Shown: in pieces, positions 1 to 7,145 of the stretch
How positions within the stretch are numbered: position 1 is the stretch's first letter
Layout: every line of letters begins with the position of its first letter
Assembly: GCA_903837365.1 (NCBI GenBank)
Contig: CAILUF010000080.1
Location: 1-12,494 of the forward strand
Source: an uncultured Alphaproteobacteria bacterium
Lineage (GTDB): Bacteria; Pseudomonadota; Alphaproteobacteria; Rickettsiales; UBA1997
Direction: 5' to 3'
Length of the DNA stretch: 12,494 nt
Translations under genes and position numbers: made by a program
The notes under the pieces: model-generated
What the model saw: only the letters and a program-made list of their open reading frames with translations
The model's database searches: none
Told to the model about the DNA's origin: nothing

Positions 1-152
1 ATTTATTATTATCGTAAATTATTTACTAATAATTTTTTGAATAACTGCTAACAAAAAAAGTAATTTATTTTGTTAATTGTTATTTACAACCTTTCCAACT
101 TTAAACAGACTTTTAGGTGTAATAAAAATCTCCTCAAGCCTAGTTAATCTTG

Positions 153-181
153 ATTATACAAGAATAAAAGCTAAATTTTAA
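153..181 (-). promoter_or_regulatory. Possible leftward promoter, weak
   Basis: On the minus strand a perfect TATAAT (158 down to 153) lies 17 nt from TTAAAA (181 down to 176), which matches the -35 consensus at 4 of 6 positions. It would read leftward out of the window, past the end of cycM. Sequence this rich in A/T makes TATAAT by chance often, and no downstream gene is visible within positions 1-152. This is a candidate only. Confidence 0.22.
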
Positions 182-205
182 TTCATCATTTACAATTAAA
201 ATTAC

Positions 206-745
206 TTACTTTTGTTTTTCCAAATATAAAATTACATCGGCACGATCTTGCGGTTTTTTCAAACCTGGAAAAGCCATTTTTGTTCCCGGTATATAATCTT
301 TAGGCTTAGTGATAAATTGATTAATTGAATCACGATCCCAAGAGCCACCCTTCGCTTTTAAAGCTTCGGAATAAACGAATCCAGCTGATGAAGCTCTAGT
401 CTTTCCAACTACGCCATAAAGATTAGGACCAACCTTGGCACCCTCGCCTTTAATGATATTATGACATGATGCGCATTTCTTAAAAGTTTTTGCACCACGA
501 TCATAATCGGCTAATTTCATTAGTTCGGCTAAGTCAATTGGCTTTTCTACTTTTTTTGCAACAGCTTTACCATCCGAACCAATTTCAATTTGATAGCCTC
601 TTTTTAAAATTGGCTTTTGGCGATAAAGTAAATTTGCAGTTAACGTTGCTAAACCAGTAATAACAAAGGCCAACAACAAAGCGCGATAATTTTCTTTCGC
701 AATTAAACATAAATCCTGTTTTATTTTTTTTAATCTTTTTTTCAT
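206..745 (-). CDS. cycM: Membrane-anchored class I cytochrome c (CycM/c552 type)
   Basis: This is a 179-residue c-type cytochrome that carries electrons on the periplasmic side of the inner membrane, typically from the bc1 complex to the terminal oxidase. A single hydrophobic helix at about residues 22-40 follows a lysine-rich cytoplasmic start and acts as an uncleaved anchor. A linker of about 45 residues then leads to one haem domain. The haem-binding motif CASCH is at 91-95 (H95 axial) and is followed by a GPNLYGVVG-type segment. M157, in GTKMAFPG, is the likely sixth ligand. Length and layout match alphaproteobacterial CycM. The start lies 2 nt after the prs stop, so the two genes are probably co-transcribed and translationally coupled. 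No ribosome binding site is apparent. The family is clear; the exact redox partners are inferred. Confidence 0.92.
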   Translation of the reverse strand: MKKRLKKIKQDLCLIAKENYRALLLAFVITGLATLTANLLYRQKPILKRGYQIEIGSDGKAVAKKVEKPIDLAELMKLADYDRGAKTFKKCASCHNIIKGEGAKVGPNLYGVVGKTRASSAGFVYSEALKAKGGSWDRDSINQFITKPKDYIPGTKMAFPGLKKPQDRADVILYLEKQK

Positions 746-747
746 AA

Positions 748-1680
748 TTAATCAAACAAAGTTGAAACTGATTTTTCTTGAGCAATATTATTTATCGCCT
801 GTCCAAGAAGATTGGCAATGTTAATGATTCTAATATTTTTTACCGCTAATGTTTGCGCAGTTGGTTGAATTGAGTTGGTAATTACCAAATTTTTAAGTTT
901 GGAATTAGCAATTTTTTCATAAGCCTTACCGGATAAAACGCCGTGAGTAATATAAGCTGATACTGATTTAGCGCCCCTTGCCAGTAAAGCTTCTGCAGCA
1001 TTGCATAAAGTTCCACCTGAATCAACCATGTCATCAACAATTATGCATTCGCGATTATCAACTTCGCCAATAATATTCATGACTTCGCTAATGCCAGCCG
1101 AAGGACGACGTTTATCCACAATCGCTAAATCAACATTTATTTTTTTGGCAATTGCTCGCGCACGAACTAGTCCACCAACATCTGGCGAAACAATAACTAA
1201 ATTTTCGCTACTAAAATTTTCTTTAATATCAGCAACAAATACAGGAGCTCCGTAAAGATTATCGACAGGAATATCAAAAAAACCTTGAATTTGTCCAGCA
1301 TGTAAATCAATTGTCAAAACTCGATCAACCCCTGCCGAAGTAAGGAGATTGGCAACAAGCTTCGCAGAAATTGGCGTACGTGGTGCAACTTTGCGATCTT
1401 GTCTTGCATATCCAAAATAAGGTATAACCGCAGTAATTCTTTTTGCTGAAGCGCGTCTTAATGCATCAATTGTAATTAACAATTCCATGAGGTGATCATT
1501 GGCTGGATATGAAGTTGATTGAATAACAAAAATATCTTCACCGCGAACATTTTCCTTAATTTCAACAAAAATTTCATTGTCACAAAAAGTTTTTATTTCA
1601 GCATTAACTAAACCGATATTGAGGTGGTTAGCAATCTCTTGAGATAAGGTTTTATTGCTATTGCAAGCTAGTAATTTCAT
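748..1680 (-). CDS. prs: Ribose-phosphate pyrophosphokinase (PRPP synthetase)
   Basis: The enzyme makes PRPP from ribose 5-phosphate and ATP in the cytosol, feeding purine, pyrimidine, NAD, histidine and tryptophan synthesis or nucleobase salvage. The 310 residues match class I enzymes in full. The N-terminal half carries the ATP-contact stretch at about 93-104 (RQDRK...PRTPIS) and [11 protein letters not shown] at 125-135. The C-terminal half carries SPDVGG at 165-170, the flexible catalytic loop DKRRP at 189-193 (K190 and R192 equivalent to the catalytic Lys/Arg) and the PRPP-binding loop [10 protein letters not shown] at 215-224. It is the first gene of a minus-strand pair with cycM. The upstream spacer is nearly pure A/T, and I could not choose a promoter in it. 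Keeping prs implies that this organism still runs PRPP-dependent nucleotide or cofactor reactions. Confidence 0.97.
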   Translation of the reverse strand: MKLLACNSNKTLSQEIANHLNIGLVNAEIKTFCDNEIFVEIKENVRGEDIFVIQSTSYPANDHLMELLITIDALRRASAKRITAVIPYFGYARQDRKVAPRTPISAKLVANLLTSAGVDRVLTIDLHAGQIQGFFDIPVDNLYGAPVFVADIKENFSSENLVIVSPDVGGLVRARAIAKKINVDLAIVDKRRPSAGISEVMNIIGEVDNRECIIVDDMVDSGGTLCNAAEALLARGAKSVSAYITHGVLSGKAYEKIANSKLKNLVITNSIQPTAQTLAVKNIRIINIANLLGQAINNIAQEKSVSTLFD

Positions 1681-1789
1681 GTTTAAATGATTAAATTTAA
1701 TTATTGCATTTTTTAAAAATATCTTAAAAGATTATTTTTATATCTCAAAAAAAATCCAAAATTTTTTTATGATTTTCACCAAAAATTTT

Positions 1790-1795
1790 TATAAT
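1790..1795 (+). promoter_or_regulatory. Possible -10 element upstream of hemJ
   Basis: A perfect TATAAT lies 94 nt before the hemJ ATG in the divergent prs-hemJ spacer. The hexamer 17 nt upstream (TTATGA, 1767-1772) matches the -35 consensus at only 3 of 6 positions. The spacer is so A/T-rich that chance is a real explanation. Confidence 0.2.
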
Positions 1796-1889
1796 TTTCA
1801 ATTTTAATTTTTAGATTTTATTTAATTAATTTTCATAAAATTTAAAACATAAATTCCTAACTACAACCAAAAACTTTAATAAATAAAAT

Positions 1890-2327
1890 ATGGCTGAAAT
1901 TGAAATTTATGACATTATAAAAATTCTGCACATCTTGGCGATTATTTCTTGGCTAGCAGGATTGCTCTATCTTCCGCGAATTTTTGTTTATCATTGTCGC
2001 GTAAAATACGGCACAGAAAGTGATTTATTATTTCAAGAAATGGAGCGAAAACTTTTACGCTATATCATGAATCCAGCGATGATTGCCAGTTTTATTTTTG
2101 GCTTTTATCTTGCCATTCAAATTGGCTTTGAAGGATCAATTTGGTTACACTTAAAAATTGCATTGGTGCTTGCGCTAGCTGGATATCACGGCTTTCTTGC
2201 TATGTGTAGAAAAAAATTTACTAGCAATAAAAATCAATATTCACATAAATTTTTCCGAATAATTAATGAAGTTCCAACCGTCTTGATGATTGGCATTGTT
2301 ATTTTGGTAACACTAAAACCTTTTTAA
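1890..2327 (+). CDS. hemJ: HemJ, membrane protoporphyrinogen IX oxidase
   Basis: HemJ oxidises protoporphyrinogen IX to protoporphyrin IX, the penultimate step of haem synthesis, in the inner membrane; it replaces HemG/HemY in most alphaproteobacteria. The 145-residue product has about four helices: around 10-33, 62-80, 86-106 and 128-142. The family signature is strong at the N-terminus: H14 followed by ISWLAGLLYLPRIFVYH at 19-35. Also present are the MERKLLRYIMNPAM segment (51-64), W85-L-H-L-K89 with H100 in the third helix, and the ending NEVPTV...LKPF (126-145). Conserved His and Lys residues of this kind are proposed to hold haem b in the family. It is the first gene of a plus-strand unit, with the dipeptidase gene 15 nt behind it. 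I see no functional link to that neighbour beyond co-transcription. Confidence 0.93.
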   Translation: MAEIEIYDIIKILHILAIISWLAGLLYLPRIFVYHCRVKYGTESDLLFQEMERKLLRYIMNPAMIASFIFGFYLAIQIGFEGSIWLHLKIALVLALAGYHGFLAMCRKKFTSNKNQYSHKFFRIINEVPTVLMIGIVILVTLKPF

Positions 2328-2342
2328 TTTAAAACATAAAGA

Positions 2343-3179
2343 ATGCAAGGTAGCCCAGGATTAATTGAAGAAAATTTTTTTAATTCGCCAGAATTTTTAG
2401 AAGATGAAAAAAAATTTCTAGAAAAAAATAAGCTCGTAAAAATTACCAAAAACGACGATGTAATTATCGAAGTTTCTTACGCAACACAAGATAATTTTTG
2501 TAATAAAAAATTATATAGCCATCCTTTCATATATTGTCACGAAGACGTTTATGAATCTTTAAAAATTCTAGTCGAAAATCTAAAAAAAGAAAATCTTAAA
2601 CTTAAAATATTTGATGGCTTTCGTCCTTATAAAGTTCAAGCTTTTATGGCAGAAAAATTTCCGAATTTCGTTGATGATGGATATGTTTCGCATCCAATTG
2701 AGGGGATCGCAACTCATGTGAGAGGAATCGCTATTGACCTAACTCTAGTGAAAGATGAAATAGAATTAGATATGGGAACGGCATTTGATTCAATGTTAAC
2801 TAAATCCAATTATATCGCAGAAGGTTTGACTGAAATTCAAATCACTAATCGCAAACTCTTAAAAGATCATATGATCAAAGCTGGTTTTGAAGGTTATAAG
2901 AAGGAATGGTGGCATTTTAATTTAAAAATTTTCAATCTTGACAAGGATGGCGAAATTATTGGCGCTCTTGAGGAGACTCATAAAAAATATCCTAAAATTT
3001 TAGAAGATTTTTCCGCATTATGCTCGAAGGAAATTAATGATTTTTATAAAAAAAATACTCCAAAATACCCAACTCAAACAACCGCTAAAAGCCATGACAA
3101 CAAAGGTTACTATTCTTTGTTTTACAATGCCTTAAATTCATTCAAAAAAAATTTTACATCTAATGCTCGCCAAAATTAA
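2343..3179 (+). CDS. ddpX: D-Ala-D-Ala dipeptidase family (M15D), C-terminally extended
   Basis: This is a zinc dipeptidase of the VanX/DdpX family, expected to hydrolyse D-Ala-D-Ala for peptidoglycan precursor turnover or recycling. The family core is complete: YATQDNFCNKKLY (46-58), substrate-binding Arg in DGFRP (R94), first zinc pair in THVRGIAIDLTL (H125, D132), MGTAFDSM (144-151), and EWWHF with E188 as catalytic base and H191 as third zinc ligand. At 278 residues it is much longer than typical DdpX/VanX (about 190-200). There are about 25 extra N-terminal residues and about 85 extra residues after the EWWH motif. That tail is charged and ends Lys/Asn-rich, with no motif I recognise. 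No signal peptide is visible, so it is probably cytoplasmic. Its stop overlaps the start of the second copy by 17 nt. Substrate specificity is inferred from the family. Confidence 0.88.
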   Translation: MQGSPGLIEENFFNSPEFLEDEKKFLEKNKLVKITKNDDVIIEVSYATQDNFCNKKLYSHPFIYCHEDVYESLKILVENLKKENLKLKIFDGFRPYKVQAFMAEKFPNFVDDGYVSHPIEGIATHVRGIAIDLTLVKDEIELDMGTAFDSMLTKSNYIAEGLTEIQITNRKLLKDHMIKAGFEGYKKEWWHFNLKIFNLDKDGEIIGALEETHKKYPKILEDFSALCSKEINDFYKKNTPKYPTQTTAKSHDNKGYYSLFYNALNSFKKNFTSNARQN

Positions 3180-3699
3180 TCCTCAAGAAATTCCAGTAAT
3201 TTTTGACTTTCGTTACGCCTCAAGTAACAATGTTTGTAACCAAAAATTATATCAAGAACCTCAACCTTTTTTGCATATTGAAGCTTTAGAAAAATTAAAA
3301 ATTGCCAGTCAAATCGCTCAAGGCCTTGGCTACAAAATCAAGATCTGGGACGCTTATCGACCAATTGCAACGCAAGAATTTATGTTTAATTATTTTGCAA
3401 AAAATCCACAAATGCAAAATTTTTTTTCTAATCCAAAAACTGGTGCAGTTCCGCATTGCCGAGGCATTGCTCTTGACGTAACCTTGGTTAATTCTGAAAA
3501 TAATCTTGAATTATCAATGGGTAGCGATTTTGACGAATTGAGCGATTTAGCTAATCACGATTGTCAAAAAATTTCAAAAGAACAACAGCGCAATCGCTTG
3601 ATTCTATTGGGCATAATGACTTTAAGTGGTTTTGATTTTTACAGCAAGGAATGGTGGCATTACCAACTTTTTAAAGTACGGGAATATCAAATTCTTTAG
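3163..3699 (+). CDS. ddpX: D-Ala-D-Ala dipeptidase (M15D), compact second copy
   Basis: This second M15D enzyme of 178 residues is close to the minimal size of E. coli DdpX. All catalytic residues are present: DAYRP (R66), PHCRGIALDVTL with zinc ligands H98 and D105, MGSDFDEL (119-126), and EWWHY with base E163 and zinc ligand H166. Its C-terminal half (QRNRLILLGIMTLSGF, 142-157, then SKEWWHYQL) resembles E. coli DdpX and VanX more closely than the upstream copy does. The ATG lies inside the last codons of the first copy (17-nt overlap, different frame), which points to translational coupling. No signal peptide is visible. Both copies share CN(K/Q)KLY early in the protein, where E. coli DdpX has TGKAIY; this suggests a local duplication followed by divergence. 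The gene may serve D-Ala recycling; resistance to glycopeptides is not implied. Confidence 0.9.
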   Translation: MLAKINPQEIPVIFDFRYASSNNVCNQKLYQEPQPFLHIEALEKLKIASQIAQGLGYKIKIWDAYRPIATQEFMFNYFAKNPQMQNFFSNPKTGAVPHCRGIALDVTLVNSENNLELSMGSDFDELSDLANHDCQKISKEQQRNRLILLGIMTLSGFDFYSKEWWHYQLFKVREYQIL

Positions 3700-3736
3700 C
3701 AAAAAAATTAAAAAATTTACACCTCAAAATAAATCA

Positions 3737-3768
3737 TTGAAGGCTAGTTGATTTTAATTTTATTTTAA
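3737..3768 (+). promoter_or_regulatory. Possible ftsH control region, weak
   Basis: Two weak signals overlap in the 112-nt leader of ftsH. The first is TTGAAG (3737-3742) with TATTTT 18 nt later (3761-3766), a poor sigma-70-like pair. The second is TTAA-N7-TTAA at 3754-3768, the spacing of a full CtrA box. Both can arise by chance in sequence this A/T-rich. Confidence 0.18.
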
Positions 3769-3811
3769 TTAAAGTTAAGAAAATAAATTTTTCTAATTTT
3801 AAAAAATTACA

Positions 3812-5692
3812 ATGCAAAAATTACAAAATAAAAAACCCAATAACAGTAAAAATTTTTTTATTTGGCTCTTAGTTTTTGTTGGCATAATGATCTTTTCAAA
3901 CATTATTTCAAGCCCAGAAAATATGGCTGGAAATAAATTAAACTTTAGCGATTTTATAAAAAAAGTTGAAGATCGCGAAGTAACAAAAGTTGAAATTAAG
4001 GGCGATGATTTGATCGGCTCGCTTAAAGATGGCACGCAGTTTTACACTCACTTACCACATTACCCAAATCTAGTTGATAAACTTAAAGAAAATGATGTAA
4101 GTATCACCGCTCTTCCCTTGGTAAGTAGAGGTGAACGCATAATCTCAAGCATTCTCAATTGGCTTCCCCTAATCATCATGATTGCTTTATGGGTTATATT
4201 CGCCAAGGGAGCTGGTGGAAAAGGTGCTGGTGGCGCTTTTGGATTTGGCAAATCGCGGGCAAAATTATTGCAAGAAAATAAAAATAAAGTTACCTTCGCT
4301 GACGTTGCAGGAATTGATGAGGCCAAGCAAGAACTCAGTGAAATTGTTGACTTTTTAAAAGACTCCAAAAAATATACCGATGTTGGCGCGAAAATTCCGC
4401 GCGGATGTTTGTTAATTGGCTCACCTGGAACTGGTAAAACACTTCTTGCTCGAGCAATTGCCGGTGAAGCTGGGGTTCCGTTTTTTTCAATTTCTGGATC
4501 AGATTTTGTAGAGATGTTCGTTGGCGTTGGCGCAAGTAGAGTTCGTGACATGTTTGAGCAAGCAAAAAAATCGGCACCTTGCATTGTTTTTATCGACGAA
4601 ATTGATGCGGTTGGAAGGCATCGCGGCTCGGGAGTTGGTGGCGGTAATGATGAACGCGAACAAACTTTAAACCAATTGCTCGTTGAAATGGATGGCTTTT
4701 CTGACAATGAGGGAGTAGTGATAATCGCTGCCACAAATCGTCCGGACGTTCTTGATCGCGCCTTACTTCGTCCTGGAAGATTTGATCGTCAAATTACCGT
4801 TCCCAATCCTGACATTATCGGTCGCGAACAAATTCTTGCCGTCCATGTTAGAAAAATTTCTTCAGCAAGTGATGTCGATATTAAAACCATAGCCCGTGGA
4901 ACTCCAGGATTTGCCGGAGCTGATCTCGCTAACCTAATCAATGAAGGCGCAATTATGGCTGCGCGCTTCGGTCAAAAAATGGTCACCATGAAAAATCTTG
5001 AAGATGCAAAAGATAAAATCATGATGGGCGTTGAACGCAAATCGATGATTATGCAACAAAGCGAAAAAGAGCTCACCGCATATCATGAGGCTGGTCACGC
5101 AATCACGGCAATTAATTCGCCGAATTCCGATCCAATTCACAAAGCAACGATAATCCCTCGCGGAAGAGCTTTGGGCTTGGTTATGCGCTTACCGGAAGTT
5201 GATCGTTTTTCAGTTTCACGAGTTAAATTGCTTGATGATTTAGTAGTTGCGATGGGTGGTCGCGCTGCTGAAGAATTAATTTTCGGATATGACAAAGTTA
5301 CTACTGGCGCAAGTTCGGATATATCTCAAGCAACTTCAATGGCGCGCAACATGGTTGTTAAATGGGGTTTAAGCGACAAGATTGGTCCAATTGACCATGC
5401 CGAAGATGATAGCTCAAAAATATATCAAAGTAACAAACCATATTCTGAAGATACCGGTAAAATTATCGATGACGAAATTAAACGCATCGTTTCTGAAGCT
5501 CTAACCAAAGCTAGAAAAATTCTTGATGATAAAAAAGCTGATTTGGAAAAATTAGCTCGCAATCTTTTGGAATACGAAACTCTTACGGGCGATGAGATTA
5601 ATGACTTACTAGCTGGTAAAGAAATTCGTAAAAAATCCACTATCACAACAGTTAGTTCGGGCTTTATCCCTAATTTTAACGAAGGAAATTAA
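3812..5692 (+). CDS. ftsH: ATP-dependent zinc metalloprotease FtsH
   Basis: FtsH is a hexameric AAA+ protease of the inner membrane that extracts and degrades misassembled membrane proteins and short-lived cytosolic proteins. The 626 residues are of usual length and intact. Helix 1 (about 15-32) and helix 2 (about 110-131) flank a periplasmic domain of about 80 residues. A Gly-rich linker (133-146) leads to the AAA module: Walker A GSPGTGKT at 203-210, Walker B with D262/E263, and the second region of homology at about 307-326 with arginine-finger residues R320 and R323. The zinc site is HEAGH at 425-429 with the third ligand D503 in GASSDI. The C-terminal tail is short and charged. The gene stands alone, 112 nt after the second ddpX and 137 nt before dnaN. 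No heat-shock promoter is recognisable. Confidence 0.98.
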   Translation: MQKLQNKKPNNSKNFFIWLLVFVGIMIFSNIISSPENMAGNKLNFSDFIKKVEDREVTKVEIKGDDLIGSLKDGTQFYTHLPHYPNLVDKLKENDVSITALPLVSRGERIISSILNWLPLIIMIALWVIFAKGAGGKGAGGAFGFGKSRAKLLQENKNKVTFADVAGIDEAKQELSEIVDFLKDSKKYTDVGAKIPRGCLLIGSPGTGKTLLARAIAGEAGVPFFSISGSDFVEMFVGVGASRVRDMFEQAKKSAPCIVFIDEIDAVGRHRGSGVGGGNDEREQTLNQLLVEMDGFSDNEGVVIIAATNRPDVLDRALLRPGRFDRQITVPNPDIIGREQILAVHVRKISSASDVDIKTIARGTPGFAGADLANLINEGAIMAARFGQKMVTMKNLEDAKDKIMMGVERKSMIMQQSEKELTAYHEAGHAITAINSPNSDPIHKATIIPRGRALGLVMRLPEVDRFSVSRVKLLDDLVVAMGGRAAEELIFGYDKVTTGASSDISQATSMARNMVVKWGLSDKIGPIDHAEDDSSKIYQSNKPYSEDTGKIIDDEIKRIVSEALTKARKILDDKKADLEKLARNLLEYETLTGDEINDLLAGKEIRKKSTITTVSSGFIPNFNEGN

Positions 5693-5697
5693 TCTAT

Positions 5698-5721
5698 TTT
5701 TTGATTAAATTTTTGATTAAA
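5698..5721 (+). repeat. Perfect 12-bp tandem repeat, two copies, between ftsH and dnaN
   Basis: TTTTTGATTAAA occurs twice in direct succession (5698-5709 and 5710-5721), just after the ftsH stop and followed by TTTT. It contributes two TTAA tetramers 8 nt apart. It could be replication slippage or part of a dnaN control region. Function is unknown. Confidence 0.7.
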
Positions 5722-5726
5722 TTTTC

Positions 5727-5751
5727 GCACATTTTATAAAAATTCTTGTGC
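5727..5751. repeat. Interrupted inverted repeat upstream of dnaN
   Basis: GCACA (5727-5731) pairs with TGTGC (5747-5751). Inside them sits the palindrome TTTTATAAAA (5732-5741), followed by five unpaired bases. The 5-bp outer stem is the only G/C-bearing dyad in this spacer. No T run follows on either strand, so I do not call it a terminator; an operator is possible. Confidence 0.3.
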
Positions 5752-5829
5752 AATAAAAAAAATACATAATAGTGATTAACAATAATGTTTGTTATATCTT
5801 ATTTTTTTCAATAAAAACTATAAAAAATT

Positions 5830-6930
5830 ATGCAATTTGAAGTTAAAAAAAATATTTTACTGAAAGCCATCGCCGATGTTAACGGTGCGGTTGAAAAGAA
5901 AAATACGATTTCAGTTTTACAAAATATAAAAATTGATGCCAAAGATAATATGATCAATCTTTGCGCTACTGACATGGATATTTTAGTAAATTCCAATTTT
6001 GCTTGCGATATTGTCAAAAGCGGATCGACAACCGTTCCTGCGCAAATGTTTTTCGATATTATTCGTAAAATTCCTGATCAAAATATCATCATCAATCAAG
6101 AATCGCCAACCATCTTGCAAATCAAAGCTGGCAAATCAAAATATAATTTACCTTGTATTGATTCTAATGAATTTCCAAATTTAAGCGAAGGTGAACTTGG
6201 CAATGAAACTGAAATTGAAGCAGAAAAATTCGCACGGATGATTGATAAAACTCGCTTCGCAATTTCTAATGATGAAACTAGATATTATCTTAACGGATTA
6301 TTTTTACAGGCTTACAAATACGACAATGTCAGCGAGTTACGCAGTGTTGCAACTGATGGACATCGCTTGGGCATTGCCTCAACGCCATTTAATTTCACTG
6401 AAAATTTTGGGGTGATTATTCCTAAAAAATCTGTTAATGAAATTAGAAGAATTATCGATGGCTGTAAAACCATTAAAATCAAGGTTTCGCGCGTCAAAAT
6501 TAAAATTATTGCCGATAACACAACCATCATTTCAAAATTGATTGACGGGGAATTTCCTGATTACGATAAAGTTCTTCCCAAAAATAATCCTCACACAGTA
6601 AAAATTAATAAAAAGAATTTTTACGATTGCATCGATCGCGTTTCAACGGTTGCTAATGACAAACATCGTTCAGTAAAATTAACCTTGGAAACTGGCAAAA
6701 TTAATTTGCAAGTTAACACTAGCGAAGGTTCATTTGCCTATGAAGAATTGGATGTCGATTATACTGGCGATAAAATTGAGGCTGGATTTAATTCGCGTTA
6801 TTTGCTCGAAGTTATTGGTCAAATTGACAAGGAAGAATTAACGATTCGCTTTAAGGATGGGTCTTCTCCAGCATTAGTTGAGGCTACTGATATGGGAGCG
6901 ATGTTTGTAGTTATGCCAGTTAGAATATAA
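5830..6930 (+). CDS. dnaN: DNA polymerase III sliding clamp, beta subunit
   Basis: The beta clamp forms a dimeric ring on DNA that tethers polymerase III and recruits repair and replication partners. The 366 residues equal the E. coli length, with three repeated clamp folds (about 1-120, 121-245 and 246-366). Diagnostic segments are the N-terminal VKKNILLKAIADVNGAVEKK, TRYYLNGLFLQ in the second domain, SVATDGHRLG, and the C-terminal tail VVMPVRI, which corresponds to E. coli VVMPMRL and lines the partner-binding cleft. dnaA is not in this window, so the classical dnaA-dnaN-recF cluster is incomplete or split, although recF lies 215 nt downstream. The leader holds a tandem and an inverted repeat, and no Shine-Dalgarno sequence. 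The gene is probably transcribed separately from recF because a hairpin follows its stop. Confidence 0.98.
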   Translation: MQFEVKKNILLKAIADVNGAVEKKNTISVLQNIKIDAKDNMINLCATDMDILVNSNFACDIVKSGSTTVPAQMFFDIIRKIPDQNIIINQESPTILQIKAGKSKYNLPCIDSNEFPNLSEGELGNETEIEAEKFARMIDKTRFAISNDETRYYLNGLFLQAYKYDNVSELRSVATDGHRLGIASTPFNFTENFGVIIPKKSVNEIRRIIDGCKTIKIKVSRVKIKIIADNTTIISKLIDGEFPDYDKVLPKNNPHTVKINKKNFYDCIDRVSTVANDKHRSVKLTLETGKINLQVNTSEGSFAYEELDVDYTGDKIEAGFNSRYLLEVIGQIDKEELTIRFKDGSSPALVEATDMGAMFVVMPVRI

Positions 6931-6936
6931 TTTTAA

Positions 6937-7086
6937 TTAAATTTGCTTGCGCAAATTTAGTTTTAATTCAGCTGTGTTGACATCAAAACAATAATTCACC
7001 GCTTGAGGATGGAGTTGCAAGCCTTTACGGCAGTAAATTCTTGCGCAGTCGATGGTGAGCCAGAAGATTAAAGTTGCGCGAGGCAT
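6937..7086 (-). CDS. Candidate 49-residue small protein in a G+C-rich island, antisense between dnaN and recF
   Basis: A complete ATG-to-TAA frame (start at 7086, stop at 6937-6939) fills most of the dnaN-recF spacer on the opposite strand. Its codons are unlike those of the neighbours: many end in C or G. Positions 6971-7090 count 55 G+C in 120 bases (46%), against 3 in the 40 bases just downstream and about 30% in sampled dnaN. The peptide has one Trp (W9), three Cys (C14, C19, C33), a hydrophobic start (about 4-12) and a basic end (KLNLRKQI, 42-49). I do not recognise a family. It could be a real small protein, a fossil of a transferred gene, a copy of a dispersed repeat, or a structured RNA. 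Its last codons lie in the dnaN hairpin, so one of these two readings may be accidental. Confidence 0.35.
   Translation of the reverse strand: MPRATLIFWLTIDCARIYCRKGLQLHPQAVNYCFDVNTAELKLNLRKQI
6938..6964 (+). terminator. Hairpin with short T run after dnaN
   Basis: Eight bases after the dnaN stop, TAAATTTGC (6938-6946) and GCAAATTTA (6951-6959) form a perfect 9-bp stem around the loop TTGC. The stem can be lengthened by a wobble and two A-T pairs. TTTT follows at 6961-6964. The position is right for an intrinsic terminator of dnaN. The stem has only two G-C pairs, so its strength is uncertain. Confidence 0.5.
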
Positions 7087-7113
7087 AACAAAGAAATAAA
7101 AAACTTTTATAAA
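7085..7113 (+). promoter_or_regulatory. Candidate promoter for the recF unit
   Basis: ATAACA (7085-7090, 4 of 6 matches to the -35 consensus) and TATAAA (7108-7113, 5 of 6 matches to the -10 consensus) are separated by exactly 17 nt. Transcription would begin near 7120, about 26 nt before the preferred recF ATG. It lies just after the dnaN hairpin and the G+C-rich island, consistent with separate transcription of recF. Confidence 0.33.
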
Positions 7114-7145
7114 CATTTATTTTTTAAAATTTGCAAAATGCAATC

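Noticed and set aside
14..26. Palindrome GTAAATTATTTAC near the left edge
   Set aside because: It is short and almost pure A/T; dyads like this are expected by chance here, and no T run or gene end is next to it.
72..92. TTATTTACA as a DnaA box
   Set aside because: It has two mismatches to TTATCCACA and no cluster of similar boxes nearby, so there is no case for an origin.
1001..1255. 84-codon plus-strand frame inside prs
   Set aside because: It is antisense to the most conserved part of prs, with no independent support.
4060..4734. Long 224-codon open frame on the minus strand inside ftsH
   Set aside because: It lies wholly antisense to the conserved AAA domain. Its product is Ser/Pro-rich with no motif, as expected from reverse reading of ftsH codons.
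6977..6982. Perfect TTGACA in the dnaN-recF spacer as a -35 element
   Set aside because: No -10-like hexamer lies 15-19 nt downstream; the next A/T-rich hexamer is only 8 nt away.
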